Part shown: in pieces, positions 52,503 through 61,495 of the stretch
How positions within the stretch are numbered: the stretch's first letter is position 1
Layout: each line of letters begins with the position of its first letter
Assembly (NCBI GenBank): GCA_964440115.1
Contig: CAYTPV010000001.1
Location: forward strand, 1-64,000
Reading direction: 5' to 3'
Source of the DNA: JAEWWD01 sp964440115
Lineage (GTDB): Bacteria; Bacillota; Clostridia; Christensenellales; CAG-138
DNA: 64,000 nucleotides
The notes under the pieces: generated by a model
Databases searched by the model: none
What the model saw: the letters and a program-made list of their open reading frames with translations, nothing else
What the model was told of the DNA's origin: nothing
Position numbers and translations under genes: made by a program

Positions 52503-54545
52503 CTATTCCAGGCGAAGGGTTCCACCCGCACAGCAGGTTGGCAAATGGATTTTCTTATGACCGCTGTTGAACGAAATGGATGCAATCTCCCCATCGCGGT
52601 TAACGACGACGCCCGGCCCGAACCGCGAGTGCAGTACATGCGCCCCCGGCGTGAACGCAGAAAACTCATTCACAGGGGATTCAGTACGTGACTTGGACTT
52701 TGCCGGGGAAGCGGGAGCGCTCATGTAGCTGATAAATCGCGAGGGCGTAACCTCTTCCCCGAATGATCTTTTGGCTGTTATGATCTCGAGCGCGTCGCGC
52801 GCGCGGGTGATGCCCACATAGAACAGGCGCAGTTCCTCGTCGAGTTCTTTCTCGCGTTCCTGCGGCGGCGAATCGCTTCGCGCTGGCAGTATGCCCTCAT
52901 ATGCGTCGATGAGAATCACACGGTCGAATTCCAGTCCTTTGGCGGAGTGTATGGTGGAAAGCGTAATGTCCCCCTGTTTCTCCGTCGATGAAAACCGTGC
53001 AAGCTCCCGCATACGCTCAAGAAAGCCGTTGACGTTTTTGCACCGCTGTGCTACCGCCTTAAGCATGTCTGCCTTGGGGGTTGCAGCCTGCTCGGATGCC
53101 TTTTTGCTGCGCAGTATGGCGCAGGCCTCGCCTACGGCGAGATCCGGCCGCATATCGCGCAGCGTATGCAGGCGCTTTTGCAGTTCTGATATGGCTGTTG
53201 CAGCGCGCGGATTGTGGTTCTGTATCAACTCCACATCGGCAAGATCATCCAGGCATGCGCGGCGGGTATCCGCCCGCAGTACTTTTTGGAGCGTATCGCG
53301 CGAGGTATACAGGCCAAGCCTGTGGTAGATACGGGCATACAGATCATAGTCCGCAGGATGAAGGGCGAACTCCAGCAGCGCAAGCACCTGTTGCATATAG
53401 GACGAACCGATTGCGGCGGCCGCCGTATCCCTGCACGAAAACGGAATGCCGCGGCGCTGAAGCGCATCGATGAGGGGCAGCGCGGATTCGTTGTTTCGAT
53501 AGAGCACGGCCTGTGTTGTACCGCTTGCTGCATGCTTCGTGAGTTCGTCGACAATATAGGCATACTGTGCACTCGCATCCTTTAATAACGTATAACGGAT
53601 GGCTTTGTCTTGCTGCCTTGCCGCGCACGCTGTTTTCTTATGTCTTTGCCCGCAATGGCCGATCAACGTATTGGCCGCTTTGACAATCGTCGGCGTGCTC
53701 CTGAAATTCGTTTCCAACAGAAGCACCTCCGAATTGGGGTATATGCGTTCATACTGAAGCAGCACATCGGGGTAGGCAGCGCGAAAGCCGTAAATACTCT
53801 GATCTTCGTCGCCAACCATGAATATGTTCCCATATCGCTGGGCTAAGAGATACAGTATCCGATGCTGGACATACGAGGTATCCTGCGCCTCATCCACGCT
53901 GATATAACGGTACGTCTGCTGCAGCTCTGTTAGCGCTTCAGGATGATCCAGCAGCAGCCGATAAGTTGCGACAAGCTGATCATCAAAATCCATTTTGCCC
54001 ATCTCGCCAAGAGCATTCTGGTATGCGCTGTATACGGCAGGAAAATCCTCGTCGATTTGCGCAAGCTCCCGTACACCCTGCTCGTCAAGCAACTTGTTTT
54101 TTGCATAGCTGATGAGCGAATCGATCTGGCGGATGGCGTTTTCACTGAAGGCATCGGCATTGGCGCTGTTTTGATAATACAGGTTCCGCAGCAGCCTGTC
54201 CCGCTCCTGATCCTCAATCATATTCACTTCCCGATACCGCCTCAGCGCCTGCACGCAGAAGCTGTGTATGGTTGAAAAATGCGGCATATCCGCAGTGCCA
54301 AACGCATCTGCGTATCTTTCGCGCATTTCAGCAGCCGCCATGCGCGAAAAAGTAAGGGTCAGCATCTGCCGCGCCGGTATGCCTGCGCACTGTGTCATAT
54401 ATCCCGTACGCAGTACAAGTGCTGTCGTTTTGCCGCTGCCGGGCACGGCAAGCAGCAATGTAGCCCCTTCTACGCGCGTAACAGCCGCCAATTGCTGCTC
54501 TGTAAGATCAGCGGCATATGTTTTTATGAATGTCTGTTTTTCCAT
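52503..54545 (-). CDS. UvrD/Rep-type ATP-dependent DNA helicase
   Basis: A 680-aa superfamily 1 helicase. It has motif I AVPGSGKTT, motif Ia LTFSRMAAAEM, motif II VDEAQDTS, motif III VGDEDQSIYGFRAA, motif IV LETNFRST, motif V STIHSAKGLEFDRV and motif VI FYVGITRARD. The C terminus carries a small HSRFGPGVVV domain as in PcrA-like proteins. At 680 aa it is slightly shorter than PcrA. ATG 54545 follows AGGATGG; the in-frame extension upstream lacks a site. Role is 3'-5' DNA unwinding in repair. Confidence 0.92.
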   Translation of the reverse strand: MEKQTFIKTYAADLTEQQLAAVTRVEGATLLLAVPGSGKTTALVLRTGYMTQCAGIPARQMLTLTFSRMAAAEMRERYADAFGTADMPHFSTIHSFCVQALRRYREVNMIEDQERDRLLRNLYYQNSANADAFSENAIRQIDSLISYAKNKLLDEQGVRELAQIDEDFPAVYSAYQNALGEMGKMDFDDQLVATYRLLLDHPEALTELQQTYRYISVDEAQDTSYVQHRILYLLAQRYGNIFMVGDEDQSIYGFRAAYPDVLLQYERIYPNSEVLLLETNFRSTPTIVKAANTLIGHCGQRHKKTACAARQQDKAIRYTLLKDASAQYAYIVDELTKHAASGTTQAVLYRNNESALPLIDALQRRGIPFSCRDTAAAAIGSSYMQQVLALLEFALHPADYDLYARIYHRLGLYTSRDTLQKVLRADTRRACLDDLADVELIQNHNPRAATAISELQKRLHTLRDMRPDLAVGEACAILRSKKASEQAATPKADMLKAVAQRCKNVNGFLERMRELARFSSTEKQGDITLSTIHSAKGLEFDRVILIDAYEGILPARSDSPPQEREKELDEELRLFYVGITRARDALEIITAKRSFGEEVTPSRFISYMSAPASPAKSKSRTESPVNEFSAFTPGAHVLHSRFGPGVVVNRDGEIASISFNSGHKKIHLPTCCAGGTLRLE

Positions 54546-54728
54546 TTTCCATCCTGTACCCGATACTCTGTGTTCGATTATACATGGAACAATGCAGCCG
54601 CGCAAAGCTATCCTTATATGGGCAACTGTGCAAGACCCCTTTTGTATGCACTTCACTATGTACGAAACCTGAAAATCTGCTATACTGTTTCCATTGGCAT
54701 TTTGAACTATCAAGAAAGGGACCCAAAA

Positions 54729-55439
54729 ATGAAACCCGTTATCGGTGTAACCGCCCTGTTTGACGACGAAAAAGACAGCATCTGGATGCTGCCCGGATAT
54801 ATGGATGGTATCCGCCTGGCCGGAGGATTGCCCGTCATACTCCCGCTCACTTGCGAAGACTCAGACTGCGACAGGTTAATCCACATGTGCGACGGACTGC
54901 TCTTTACCGGCGGGCACGATGTCGACCCGGCAATTTATCATGAAGTTCCGCTTCCAACTTGCGGCGCTATCAGCAGCGTGCGCGACTCCATGGAGCTCAA
55001 ACTGTTGGAAAAAGCCATGTCTCTGGATTTGCCCGTATTCGGCATCTGCCGCGGCCTGCAATTTTTCAATGCTGCACTCGGCGGCACGCTGTATCAGGAT
55101 CTGCCTTCCCAGTTCCCCGATGCGGCAGAACATCATCAGCAAAAACCCTACGATAAGCCGAGCCACACTGTACGCCTGCTGCCGGGTACACCGCTTGAAA
55201 AGCTGATGGGAGCGGAAAAGCTGCAGGTCAACAGCTGCCATCATCAGGGTGTCAAGGTGCTCGCGCCGGGATTATTGCCCATGGCCATCGCCGAAGACGG
55301 CCTTGTAGAGGCACTCTATGCCCCGCATAAGAGTTTTCTTCATGCCGTACAATGGCATCCGGAGTTTATGCTGCAGGAAGACGAACCCTCTCTGCGGCTG
55401 TTCCGTGCTTTTGTATCCGCTTGTACGAGCGGTAGATAA
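54729..55439 (+). CDS. Class I glutamine amidotransferase-like hydrolase (PuuD, peptidase C26)
   Basis: A 236-aa protein with nucleophile Cys in GICRGLQ, an early LLFTGGHDVDP and C-terminal catalytic His/Glu in QWHPEF. This is the gamma-glutamyl-gamma-aminobutyrate hydrolase family, which cleaves gamma-glutamyl amides. AAAGGGA precedes the ATG, and a TATACT box lies about 50 bases before it. It could also cut poly-gamma-glutamate tails of cofactors, but no sequence feature proves that. Confidence 0.9.
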   Translation: MKPVIGVTALFDDEKDSIWMLPGYMDGIRLAGGLPVILPLTCEDSDCDRLIHMCDGLLFTGGHDVDPAIYHEVPLPTCGAISSVRDSMELKLLEKAMSLDLPVFGICRGLQFFNAALGGTLYQDLPSQFPDAAEHHQQKPYDKPSHTVRLLPGTPLEKLMGAEKLQVNSCHHQGVKVLAPGLLPMAIAEDGLVEALYAPHKSFLHAVQWHPEFMLQEDEPSLRLFRAFVSACTSGR

Positions 55440-55478
55440 TGTAGGTATGCGCAATACTGCACAGGAAGGGAACCGCGC

Positions 55479-56435
55479 ATGAATATCGGCATTATAGGCT
55501 GCGGACGATGGGGAAGCTTTCTCGCCTGGTATCTGGACAGGGTCGGACATCGGGTTACTCTCTACGGCCGTGAGACATCAGGGCATATGCGTCAGCTGCT
55601 GGAAACCCGCAATAACGGGCTTTTGACACTGCCGGAGTCCGTCGCTCTGACTACCGAGCTTTCGCAAGCCGTGAAAGTTGAACTGTTCATCATATCCGTC
55701 AACTCGCAGGGTCTTCGCTCGCTCATGCAGGAGCTTACGACCTTCAACATTGCCGGTAAGCCCATCGTACTGTGCATGAAGGGCCTTGAAATTGAAACCG
55801 GAAAGCGGCTTTCGGAAATAGTCTCTGAATATGCGCCGGGCAATTTTTCCACTGCAGTCTGGTTGGGGCCGGGACATGTACAGGAATTCTACGGCGGCAT
55901 ACCCAACTGCATGGTCATAGACAGCGAGGATGAAGCTTTCAAGGGCAGTCTGGTAACCGCGTTCTCCAGCGATCTGATCCGCTTCTATTACGGGCAGGAC
56001 ATGCTGGGCAACGAAATTGGCGCCGCCGCGAAAAACGTCATAGGCATTGCGGCCGGTATGCTCGACGGGTTGGGTCTGCCCACGCTCAAGGGCGCGCTGA
56101 CATCGCGCGGTACGCTCGAAATCAGCCGTCTCATACAGGCCATGGGCGGCAACGCGCTTTCGGCTTACGGCCTGTGCCACTTAGGAGATTACGGCGCAAC
56201 CGTGTTTTCGCGTTACAGCCACAATCGGCGCTATGGCGAGGCGTTCGTGCGCGGTGAGGCTTACGGAGAACTGGCGGAGGGCGTATACACCGTAAAGGCG
56301 CTGCTTACGCTGGGTGAGCGCTATCATGTGGAACTGCCCATCTGCTCGGCTGTGTACGACGCGCTTTACGACAGCGTGGACCCCATGGAGGCAATCGGTC
56401 GTCTGTTTGCCCGCAGCCTGAAACCGGAATTCTAG
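55479..56435 (+). CDS. gpsA: NAD(P)-dependent glycerol-3-phosphate dehydrogenase-like protein
   Basis: A 318-aa dehydrogenase. It has an N-terminal Rossmann motif GCGRWGSFLAWYL, SVNSQGLRSLM, CMKGLE, WLGPGHVQE (GPS/T-x-A/H-E region), and the catalytic-lysine helix EIGAAAKNVIGIAAGMLDGLG. The paired basic residues bind the phosphate. The N-terminal motif reads GCGRWG rather than GAGxWG. It starts 39 bases after the hydrolase gene. It makes glycerol-3-phosphate for lipids. Confidence 0.85.
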   Translation: MNIGIIGCGRWGSFLAWYLDRVGHRVTLYGRETSGHMRQLLETRNNGLLTLPESVALTTELSQAVKVELFIISVNSQGLRSLMQELTTFNIAGKPIVLCMKGLEIETGKRLSEIVSEYAPGNFSTAVWLGPGHVQEFYGGIPNCMVIDSEDEAFKGSLVTAFSSDLIRFYYGQDMLGNEIGAAAKNVIGIAAGMLDGLGLPTLKGALTSRGTLEISRLIQAMGGNALSAYGLCHLGDYGATVFSRYSHNRRYGEAFVRGEAYGELAEGVYTVKALLTLGERYHVELPICSAVYDALYDSVDPMEAIGRLFARSLKPEF

Positions 56436-56449
56436 TTCCCGGAGGCGTT

Positions 56450-57196
56450 ATGCGCGTTTTGACCGTACGCGGCCTTCGCATCGGCGAGGGCAGGCCCAAA
56501 ATCATCGCCCCCATTGTCGCACGCACGCGCGAACAGGCTATTGCGCAGGCTGTACGGTTAACTGAGCTGCCTGTAGAAGTAGCGGAATGGCGAGCAGATT
56601 ATTTCATCGGCGATGCAACAGCCATACTGGACACGCTGCGTGAGCTTAGAAGCACTCTTTCGATACCTTTGCTGTTTACTTACCGTACGAAGAACGAAGG
56701 CGGCGAAGGGACTATCTCTCCGCAAGAATATGCGGCGCTTTGCAGGTCCGCGGCACAAAACGGCAACGTCGATTTCATTGACGTGGAACTGCGTCTGGGC
56801 GACGATAAGGTGCGATCACTCGCATCGGATATTCACGCGGCAGGTTCTCTTGCCGTCATTTCCTTTCACGATTTTCACGGCACGCCGAAAAAAGAGCAGT
56901 TGTTAAATACTCTGCTGCACATGTCCGAGCTTGGCGCGGATATTCCCAAAGTCGCCTGTATGCCTAACACACCGCAGGACGTTCTCGAACTGCTCGCGGC
57001 TTCGGAAGAATTTTTACGCATAGCGGACAAGCCGTTTCTCGCCATATCCATGGGCACTATGGGGGCGATCAGCCGTATCGCGGGGGAAACATTCGGCTCC
57101 TCTTTGACATTTGGCGCAGCAGAAGAAAGCTCCGCACCCGGCCAGATCCCGGTAAGCGAACTCATTCGCATTCTTGAAGCGCTGCACCGTAGGTAA
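56450..57196 (+). CDS. aroD: Type I 3-dehydroquinate dehydratase
   Basis: A 248-aa (beta/alpha)8 enzyme of the shikimate pathway. It has an early ICAPI-like IIAPIV, VEVAEWRADYF, FTYRTKNEGG, the catalytic His in ISFHDFHGTP and the Schiff-base Lys in DIPKVACMP, then AISMGTMGAISRI. It forms 3-dehydroshikimate from 3-dehydroquinate. CCCGGAGGCG precedes the ATG, 14 bases after gpsA. Confidence 0.95.
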   Translation: MRVLTVRGLRIGEGRPKIIAPIVARTREQAIAQAVRLTELPVEVAEWRADYFIGDATAILDTLRELRSTLSIPLLFTYRTKNEGGEGTISPQEYAALCRSAAQNGNVDFIDVELRLGDDKVRSLASDIHAAGSLAVISFHDFHGTPKKEQLLNTLLHMSELGADIPKVACMPNTPQDVLELLAASEEFLRIADKPFLAISMGTMGAISRIAGETFGSSLTFGAAEESSAPGQIPVSELIRILEALHRR

Positions 57197-57249
57197 TCAC
57201 ACCCTATATACATGTTGTGTCTTTTGCAGAGATATGTTATACTTCATAA

Positions 57250-57397
57250 ATATTCCGTGGGGGAGTAGTTGCGCATCCTATATTGGATGCGGGGCAAATC
57301 AACATACTGGCCGTTCGGCCTGGTTTGCCTGTTATACTGAACACTCAGTATATAAACAAGACTCATGGGCAGGTTATTCTGCCCGCGAGTCTTTTTT
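57250..57397 (+). promoter_or_regulatory. yybP-ykoY manganese riboswitch with terminator
   Basis: The aptamer core GGGGAGTAG is at 57260-57268, followed by paired arms (GCATCC/GGATGC; GGCAAATC with GGTTTGCC) and the conserved TACTGAAC-type stretch near 57336. An expression-platform terminator follows: AGACTC-TGGGCAG pairs with CTGCCC-GAGTCT, then TTTTTTT (57359-57397). This is the yybP-ykoY arrangement that turns on Mn exporters when Mn2+ is high. It lies 30 bases before mntP. Confidence 0.85.
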
Positions 57398-57427
57398 TAC
57401 GGTTGAAAAAATGGTTGGAGGATAAGC

Positions 57428-58009
57428 ATGGCATTCTGGGAACTGACTCTTATCGCACTGGGGCTGTCTATGGACGCGTTTGCGGTATCCGTATGCAAAG
57501 GATTGACAATGCGACGCATGCACTATGGGAAAGCGCTGCTGACCGGCGGATTTTTCGGCGTATTTCAGGCGCTGATGCCTCTGATCGGCTTTTTCCTCGG
57601 CACGCAGTTTGCAAAGTACATCATGCCTGTCGATCATTGGATTGCGTTCGTTCTGCTCGTATACATAGGCGGCAAGCTTATTTACGATTCCCGCAAAGCC
57701 GATGAACCTGACTGCGACTGTGCTGTGGACGCCGATCCTTTTGGACTGAAGACCCTGCTGGTATCCGCAGTCGCCACCAGCATTGACGCGCTCGCCGTGG
57801 GCATTACATTCGCGTTTCTCGATGTGCGCATACTGCCCGCCGCCGCAATCATAGGCTGCATCACGTTCATCGTATGCATATTGGGCGTGAAGATTGGCAA
57901 CGTGTTCCGCGGCCCGTTAAGCGCTAAGGCGGAAGTAGCAGGCGGCGTGGTGCTTATTTTGATTGGACTCAAGATACTGCTTGAGCATCTGGGCGTGCTG
58001 GTGTTTTAG
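57428..58009 (+). CDS. mntP: Manganese efflux pump MntP
   Basis: A 193-aa membrane protein with six hydrophobic segments arranged as two repeats. The two family motifs are LGLSMDAFAVSVCKG near the N terminus and ATSIDALAVGITF after the cytoplasmic loop; the Asp residues are essential in E. coli MntP. GGAGGATAAGC precedes the ATG. The Mn riboswitch just upstream confirms the role. Confidence 0.95.
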   Translation: MAFWELTLIALGLSMDAFAVSVCKGLTMRRMHYGKALLTGGFFGVFQALMPLIGFFLGTQFAKYIMPVDHWIAFVLLVYIGGKLIYDSRKADEPDCDCAVDADPFGLKTLLVSAVATSIDALAVGITFAFLDVRILPAAAIIGCITFIVCILGVKIGNVFRGPLSAKAEVAGGVVLILIGLKILLEHLGVLVF

Positions 58010-58060
58010 TATCGAGTAAACATTGATCGTGGTTTCGGCATAATTCAACTTCTTAAAAGG

Positions 58061-58197
58061 GGGCGTGGGGGATCGCAATCCCCCACAGTCCATTCAAATT
58101 TGGCGATTCATTCGCCGAATTTGTGAGAGAATGCCGCCATGAGCGGCATTCTTACCTGCAGTATTCAATGATAAAGTCCAGAGGACTCTATCATTGA
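58061..58197 (-). repeat. Four-hairpin intergenic element, copy B (inverted)
   Basis: Read on the minus strand the order is the same as at 16541. H1 is 58197-58183 with 58179-58165 (TCAATGATA-type stem). H2 is AATGCCGC/GCGGCATT (58150-58130). H3 is 58123-58112 with 58106-58095. H4 is GTGGGGGAT/ATCCCCCAC (58086-58065). H1 overlaps the xdhC stop codon, just as copy A begins at the DAO stop. Both copies lie between convergent genes. Confidence 0.8.
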
Positions 58198-59018
58198 TCA
58201 ACGTTCGGCTGCCATTCGCGCTTTTCGCGCATATGGCGGCCGCTTTTATTGTATTTAACCATCAACACCTCCGCCATGATGGAGATAGCGACCTCTTCGG
58301 GCGTTTCCCCGCCGATATCAAGCCCAACCGGGCTGTATACATCTGCCAGCCTGTCTGCAGGTATCCCCCGTTCCATGAGCGTGTCGAACAGCTTACCTAC
58401 TTTCGAGCGACTGCCGATCATGCCGATATACGCGGCTTGCTTCTGCATCGCCGCGTAGAGCGCCTCGCCGTCCTGCAGGTGCCCGAATGTGGCGATGACG
58501 AAGAAAGCGCCCGGTGAGACGTTCAGCTCCGCTATGCCGCGGCCAAAGTCCTCTACCGGTATAAAGCGATGCGCGGCGTTGATTTTATCCCGTATCGCCT
58601 CCTGCGGTCTGCTGTCGAGCAGCGTGACTTCAAATCCCGCCGTTTTAGCGAGCGGAATGAGCGCCCCACCCACATGCCCCGCGCCGCACATGATGAACTG
58701 TGGCTTTTGTGCGCAAACCTCTACATACACGCTGACTTTGCCGCCGCAGAGCATGCCGTGCGCCTTGTTTTCTTCGGTGATGTCGTACTCGAGATATGCG
58801 TTCTCGCGCTGTTCCATGCATGTAAGCGCATCCAATATGGCACGGCGTTCCGCCTGCCCCCCGCCGATCGTACCCGATATGCTTCCGTCGGAGTAAACAA
58901 GCATTTTCCCGGAACTGCGCGGTGTGGAACCTTCCGCTTTAATCAGCGTTACTACTGCGTACGCCTTCCCCTGTTCCTGCGCGCTGAGCTGTTCCAACAG
59001 CATCGATTTTTCGTCCAT
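58191..59018 (-). CDS. xdhC: XdhC/CoxI-family molybdenum enzyme maturation factor
   Basis: A 275-aa protein. It has the XdhC N-terminal GSTPRSSGKMLVYSDGSISGTIGGG motif, HGMLCGGKVSVYVE, then a Rossmann domain with MCGAGHVGGALIPLAK and IGMIGSRSKV. XdhC binds Mo cofactor and helps insert the sulfurated form into xanthine-dehydrogenase-like enzymes. AGAGGG precedes ATG 59018. The probable client is the hydroxylase at 47876. Divergent from mogA over 138 bases with promoters for both. Confidence 0.93.
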   Translation of the reverse strand: MDEKSMLLEQLSAQEQGKAYAVVTLIKAEGSTPRSSGKMLVYSDGSISGTIGGGQAERRAILDALTCMEQRENAYLEYDITEENKAHGMLCGGKVSVYVEVCAQKPQFIMCGAGHVGGALIPLAKTAGFEVTLLDSRPQEAIRDKINAAHRFIPVEDFGRGIAELNVSPGAFFVIATFGHLQDGEALYAAMQKQAAYIGMIGSRSKVGKLFDTLMERGIPADRLADVYSPVGLDIGGETPEEVAISIMAEVLMVKYNKSGRHMREKREWQPNVDQ

Positions 59019-59156
59019 TATTCATACCCTCTTTTGATTGCTAGCTTTATCATATAATACTAAAACACATGCGGAAAAACCAATCCGTTATTCGCAGCAT
59101 TTGATTTTTCAACCAGGGATGGTATGATATTCTCATCCTTTTTGAGGAGGTCACAT

Positions 59157-59651
59157 ATGCAACCCATCCGTGCCGCTATCGTGATATTGAGCGACAAAGG
59201 CTTCGCCGGACAACGTGAAGATCTGAGCGGTCCCGCTCTGCGAGAAATTTTGAATGGACACGCCGAAATCACGGCACAGATACTGCTGCCCGACGAAAGA
59301 GATCAGATTGCCGCAACGCTTATGAAACTGAGCGACGACAACGAGGCAGACGTCGTGTTCACCAGCGGCGGCACCGGCTTTACCCCGCGTGATGTAACGC
59401 CCGAAGCTACGCTGGATGTTGTGGAACGTCTGGTACCCGGTATTCCGGAAGCCATACGTGCGCACAGCATGCGCATCACCAATCGTGCCATGCTCTCGCG
59501 CGGTACAGCAGGCCTGCGCGGACACACGCTGATCATCAATCTGCCCGGCAGCCCCAAAGCCGTGCGGGAATGCATGGAAGTCATACTGCCCGTACTTCCT
59601 CACGCTGTCGAAACACTGCGCGGCGTATCCGGGGATTGCGCCCGGACATAA
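59157..59651 (+). CDS. MogA/MoaB-family molybdopterin adenylyltransferase
   Basis: A 164-aa protein of the MogA/MoaB fold. It starts PIRAAIVILSDKG, has VVFTSGGTGFTPRDVTPEA (molybdopterin-binding loop) and ends with LPGSPKAVRECMEVILPVL. It adenylates molybdopterin before Mo insertion. GGAGG lies four bases before CACAT-ATG 59157, and TTGATT/TATGAT (59101-59128) is a likely promoter. Confidence 0.92.
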   Translation: MQPIRAAIVILSDKGFAGQREDLSGPALREILNGHAEITAQILLPDERDQIAATLMKLSDDNEADVVFTSGGTGFTPRDVTPEATLDVVERLVPGIPEAIRAHSMRITNRAMLSRGTAGLRGHTLIINLPGSPKAVRECMEVILPVLPHAVETLRGVSGDCART

Positions 59652-59675
59652 ATCGCAATTCCATTACTCTGCACG

Positions 59676-60734
59676 TCATTCCCGAAGAAGAAGAATATCC
59701 GCCGCGTCCACGCGCACATGGAGTTCCTCTCCCCTGTGCAGGTTCGCGGCGTTTTCTTTTGGCATTTCCAGCCGAATACGCGTATAATCCCCTTCTCCCA
59801 CGCTCAATAGCGGATGCAGCAGCACGATGGCGCGATTTGTATCCTCCGTTACGCGCAACACATGGCATGGAACTGCATTCGGCTCACCGCCTCCGCAGGG
59901 AGTAAAACGATGCGCGTGTACGCCAATGAGCGCGATATCTTCCGGTATGGTATTCGTGCAATCAAGCTCCGCAGCCCAATCAATCGCAAGTATGCGATTG
60001 TGATCCAACCATTTAGCCCGTGAGAAGTTCTTAACTCCCGCGAGCAACGCTGCGGATAGCGTTTGGGGGTGCTCAAGCAGGCTTTTCAAATCCGTAACGC
60101 CCTGCGACATGCCGTTGTCTATCAGGCAGACAGTATTGCACAGCCGGTACGCCTCGTCGCGGTTGTGGGATACATATACCGAAGCACCTCCAAACGGCTC
60201 CAGCACCGCAAACAACTCCTGTTCGAGCTGCCATCGTAAGTAACTGTCCAGCGCGGAAAAAGGTTCGTCAAGCAGTACCGCCTCCGGTTCACTTGCAAGC
60301 ATGCGGGCTAGCGCGACACGCTGCTGCTGGCCGCCGGAAAGCTGCGACGGATATTTATGATCAAGCCCCGTTAAATAGAAGCTCCTGATTTTCTCATCAA
60401 TGATGCGTTCGCGTTCCTCTTTATCCTTTGAACGTACGCCAGCGCCGATATTCTGACGCACAGTCATTTGCGGAAACAGCGCCAGATTTTGAAACAGATA
60501 TCCTACGCGGCGCTGCTGTGGCGGCAGATTGACGCGCTGTTTTGAATTGAATAGCACGCGGTCATTGAGTACAATACGCCCTTCATCCGGCGTTTCCACG
60601 CCCGCAATGCATTTGAGCGTCATGCTTTTCCCGCAGCCGGATGCGCCCAGCAGCGCCAATATGCCGTCGCCCGTTTCAAACTGTACATTGAGCCTGAAAT
60701 TACCGAGCCGTTTTTTGATATCAACCGATAACAT
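59676..60734 (-). CDS. modC: Molybdate ABC transporter ATPase ModC
   Basis: A 352-aa ATPase. Walker A is GASGCGKSM (Met where Ser/Thr is usual after GKS is followed by T), Q loop LFQNLALFPQMTV, signature LSGGQQQR, Walker B AVLLDEPFSALD. The C-terminal 110 residues are a MOP/TOBE-like regulatory domain. The start ATG 60734 lies inside the end of modB (14-base overlap). Converges with mogA at 59651. Confidence 0.92.
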   Translation of the reverse strand: MLSVDIKKRLGNFRLNVQFETGDGILALLGASGCGKSMTLKCIAGVETPDEGRIVLNDRVLFNSKQRVNLPPQQRRVGYLFQNLALFPQMTVRQNIGAGVRSKDKEERERIIDEKIRSFYLTGLDHKYPSQLSGGQQQRVALARMLASEPEAVLLDEPFSALDSYLRWQLEQELFAVLEPFGGASVYVSHNRDEAYRLCNTVCLIDNGMSQGVTDLKSLLEHPQTLSAALLAGVKNFSRAKWLDHNRILAIDWAAELDCTNTIPEDIALIGVHAHRFTPCGGGEPNAVPCHVLRVTEDTNRAIVLLHPLLSVGEGDYTRIRLEMPKENAANLHRGEELHVRVDAADILLLRE

Positions 60735-61401
60735 CGCGGCCCGCCTTTCTGCCCCGCTGATCCCCCGCAAAGCGGTTCATCAGTATCAGCGATACGAAAG
60801 AAATGATCATGATAATAACCACCCAGAGGTACGCCTTTTCCCGGTTGTTTCCCTGCACGGCGGAATAGATCGCGAGAGACATCGTCTGCGTTTTGCCGGG
60901 GATATTCCCTGCCAGCATGGCGGTCGCGCCAAATTCGCCTAAAGCGCGCGCAAATGAAAGCACGGTGCCCGCAGCCACGCCCGGCCAGCACGCTGGCAAT
61001 ATGACACGCCAGAATATTTCCCTTTCCGGCATGCCCAGCGTGCGTGCGGCAAAAATGAGTGTTTGATCCATCTGTTCAAACGCGCCGCGCGCAGCACGGT
61101 ACATCAGTGGAAAGGAAACGACAGCCGCCGCAATCGCCGCCCCCTGCCATGTAAACACCACGGATATGGCAAGGCTTTCGAGTGTCTGCCCAAGCAGGCC
61201 GTTTTTCCCAAACAGCATCAGCAGAAAAAAGCCTACAACAGTGGGAGGCAGTACCATGGGCAGCGTAAACAGCCCGTCAATGAAGCCTTTAAAACGTCGA
61301 CCCTTCGCAACCCTCCAGGCTGCAAACAGTCCAAGGAAGAAAGTGAATACCGTTGCAACGGCCGCCACTTTGAGCGATATATACAGCGGCGAAATATCCA
61401 T
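60721..61401 (-). CDS. modB: Molybdate ABC transporter permease ModB
   Basis: A 226-aa membrane protein with five to six helices. It has LPMVLPPTVVGFFLL early, AARTLGMPEREIFWRVILP (the EAA coupling loop) and SFARALGEFGATAMLAGNIPGKTQT, the ModB/CysT signature. TGAGGAGTAAC precedes ATG 61401. It is separated from modA by 94 bases holding a hairpin. Confidence 0.95.
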   Translation of the reverse strand: MDISPLYISLKVAAVATVFTFFLGLFAAWRVAKGRRFKGFIDGLFTLPMVLPPTVVGFFLLMLFGKNGLLGQTLESLAISVVFTWQGAAIAAAVVSFPLMYRAARGAFEQMDQTLIFAARTLGMPEREIFWRVILPACWPGVAAGTVLSFARALGEFGATAMLAGNIPGKTQTMSLAIYSAVQGNNREKAYLWVVIIMIISFVSLILMNRFAGDQRGRKAGRDVIG

Positions 61402-61428
61402 GAATGTTACTCCTCAGCTTAATGAAAA

Positions 61429-61456
61429 TATGCCCGGCGGCAAGCCGCCGGGCATA
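61429..61456 (-). terminator. Hairpin between modA and modB
   Basis: TATGCCCGGCGG pairs perfectly with CCGCCGGGCATA around CAAG; on the minus strand TTTTCATT follows. It lies inside the mod operon, so it probably lowers modBC expression relative to modA or stabilises the modA message. Confidence 0.7.
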
Positions 61457-61495
61457 TAGTCCGCTTCTAAATGCTATCTATTCTAAAGTATTCTG

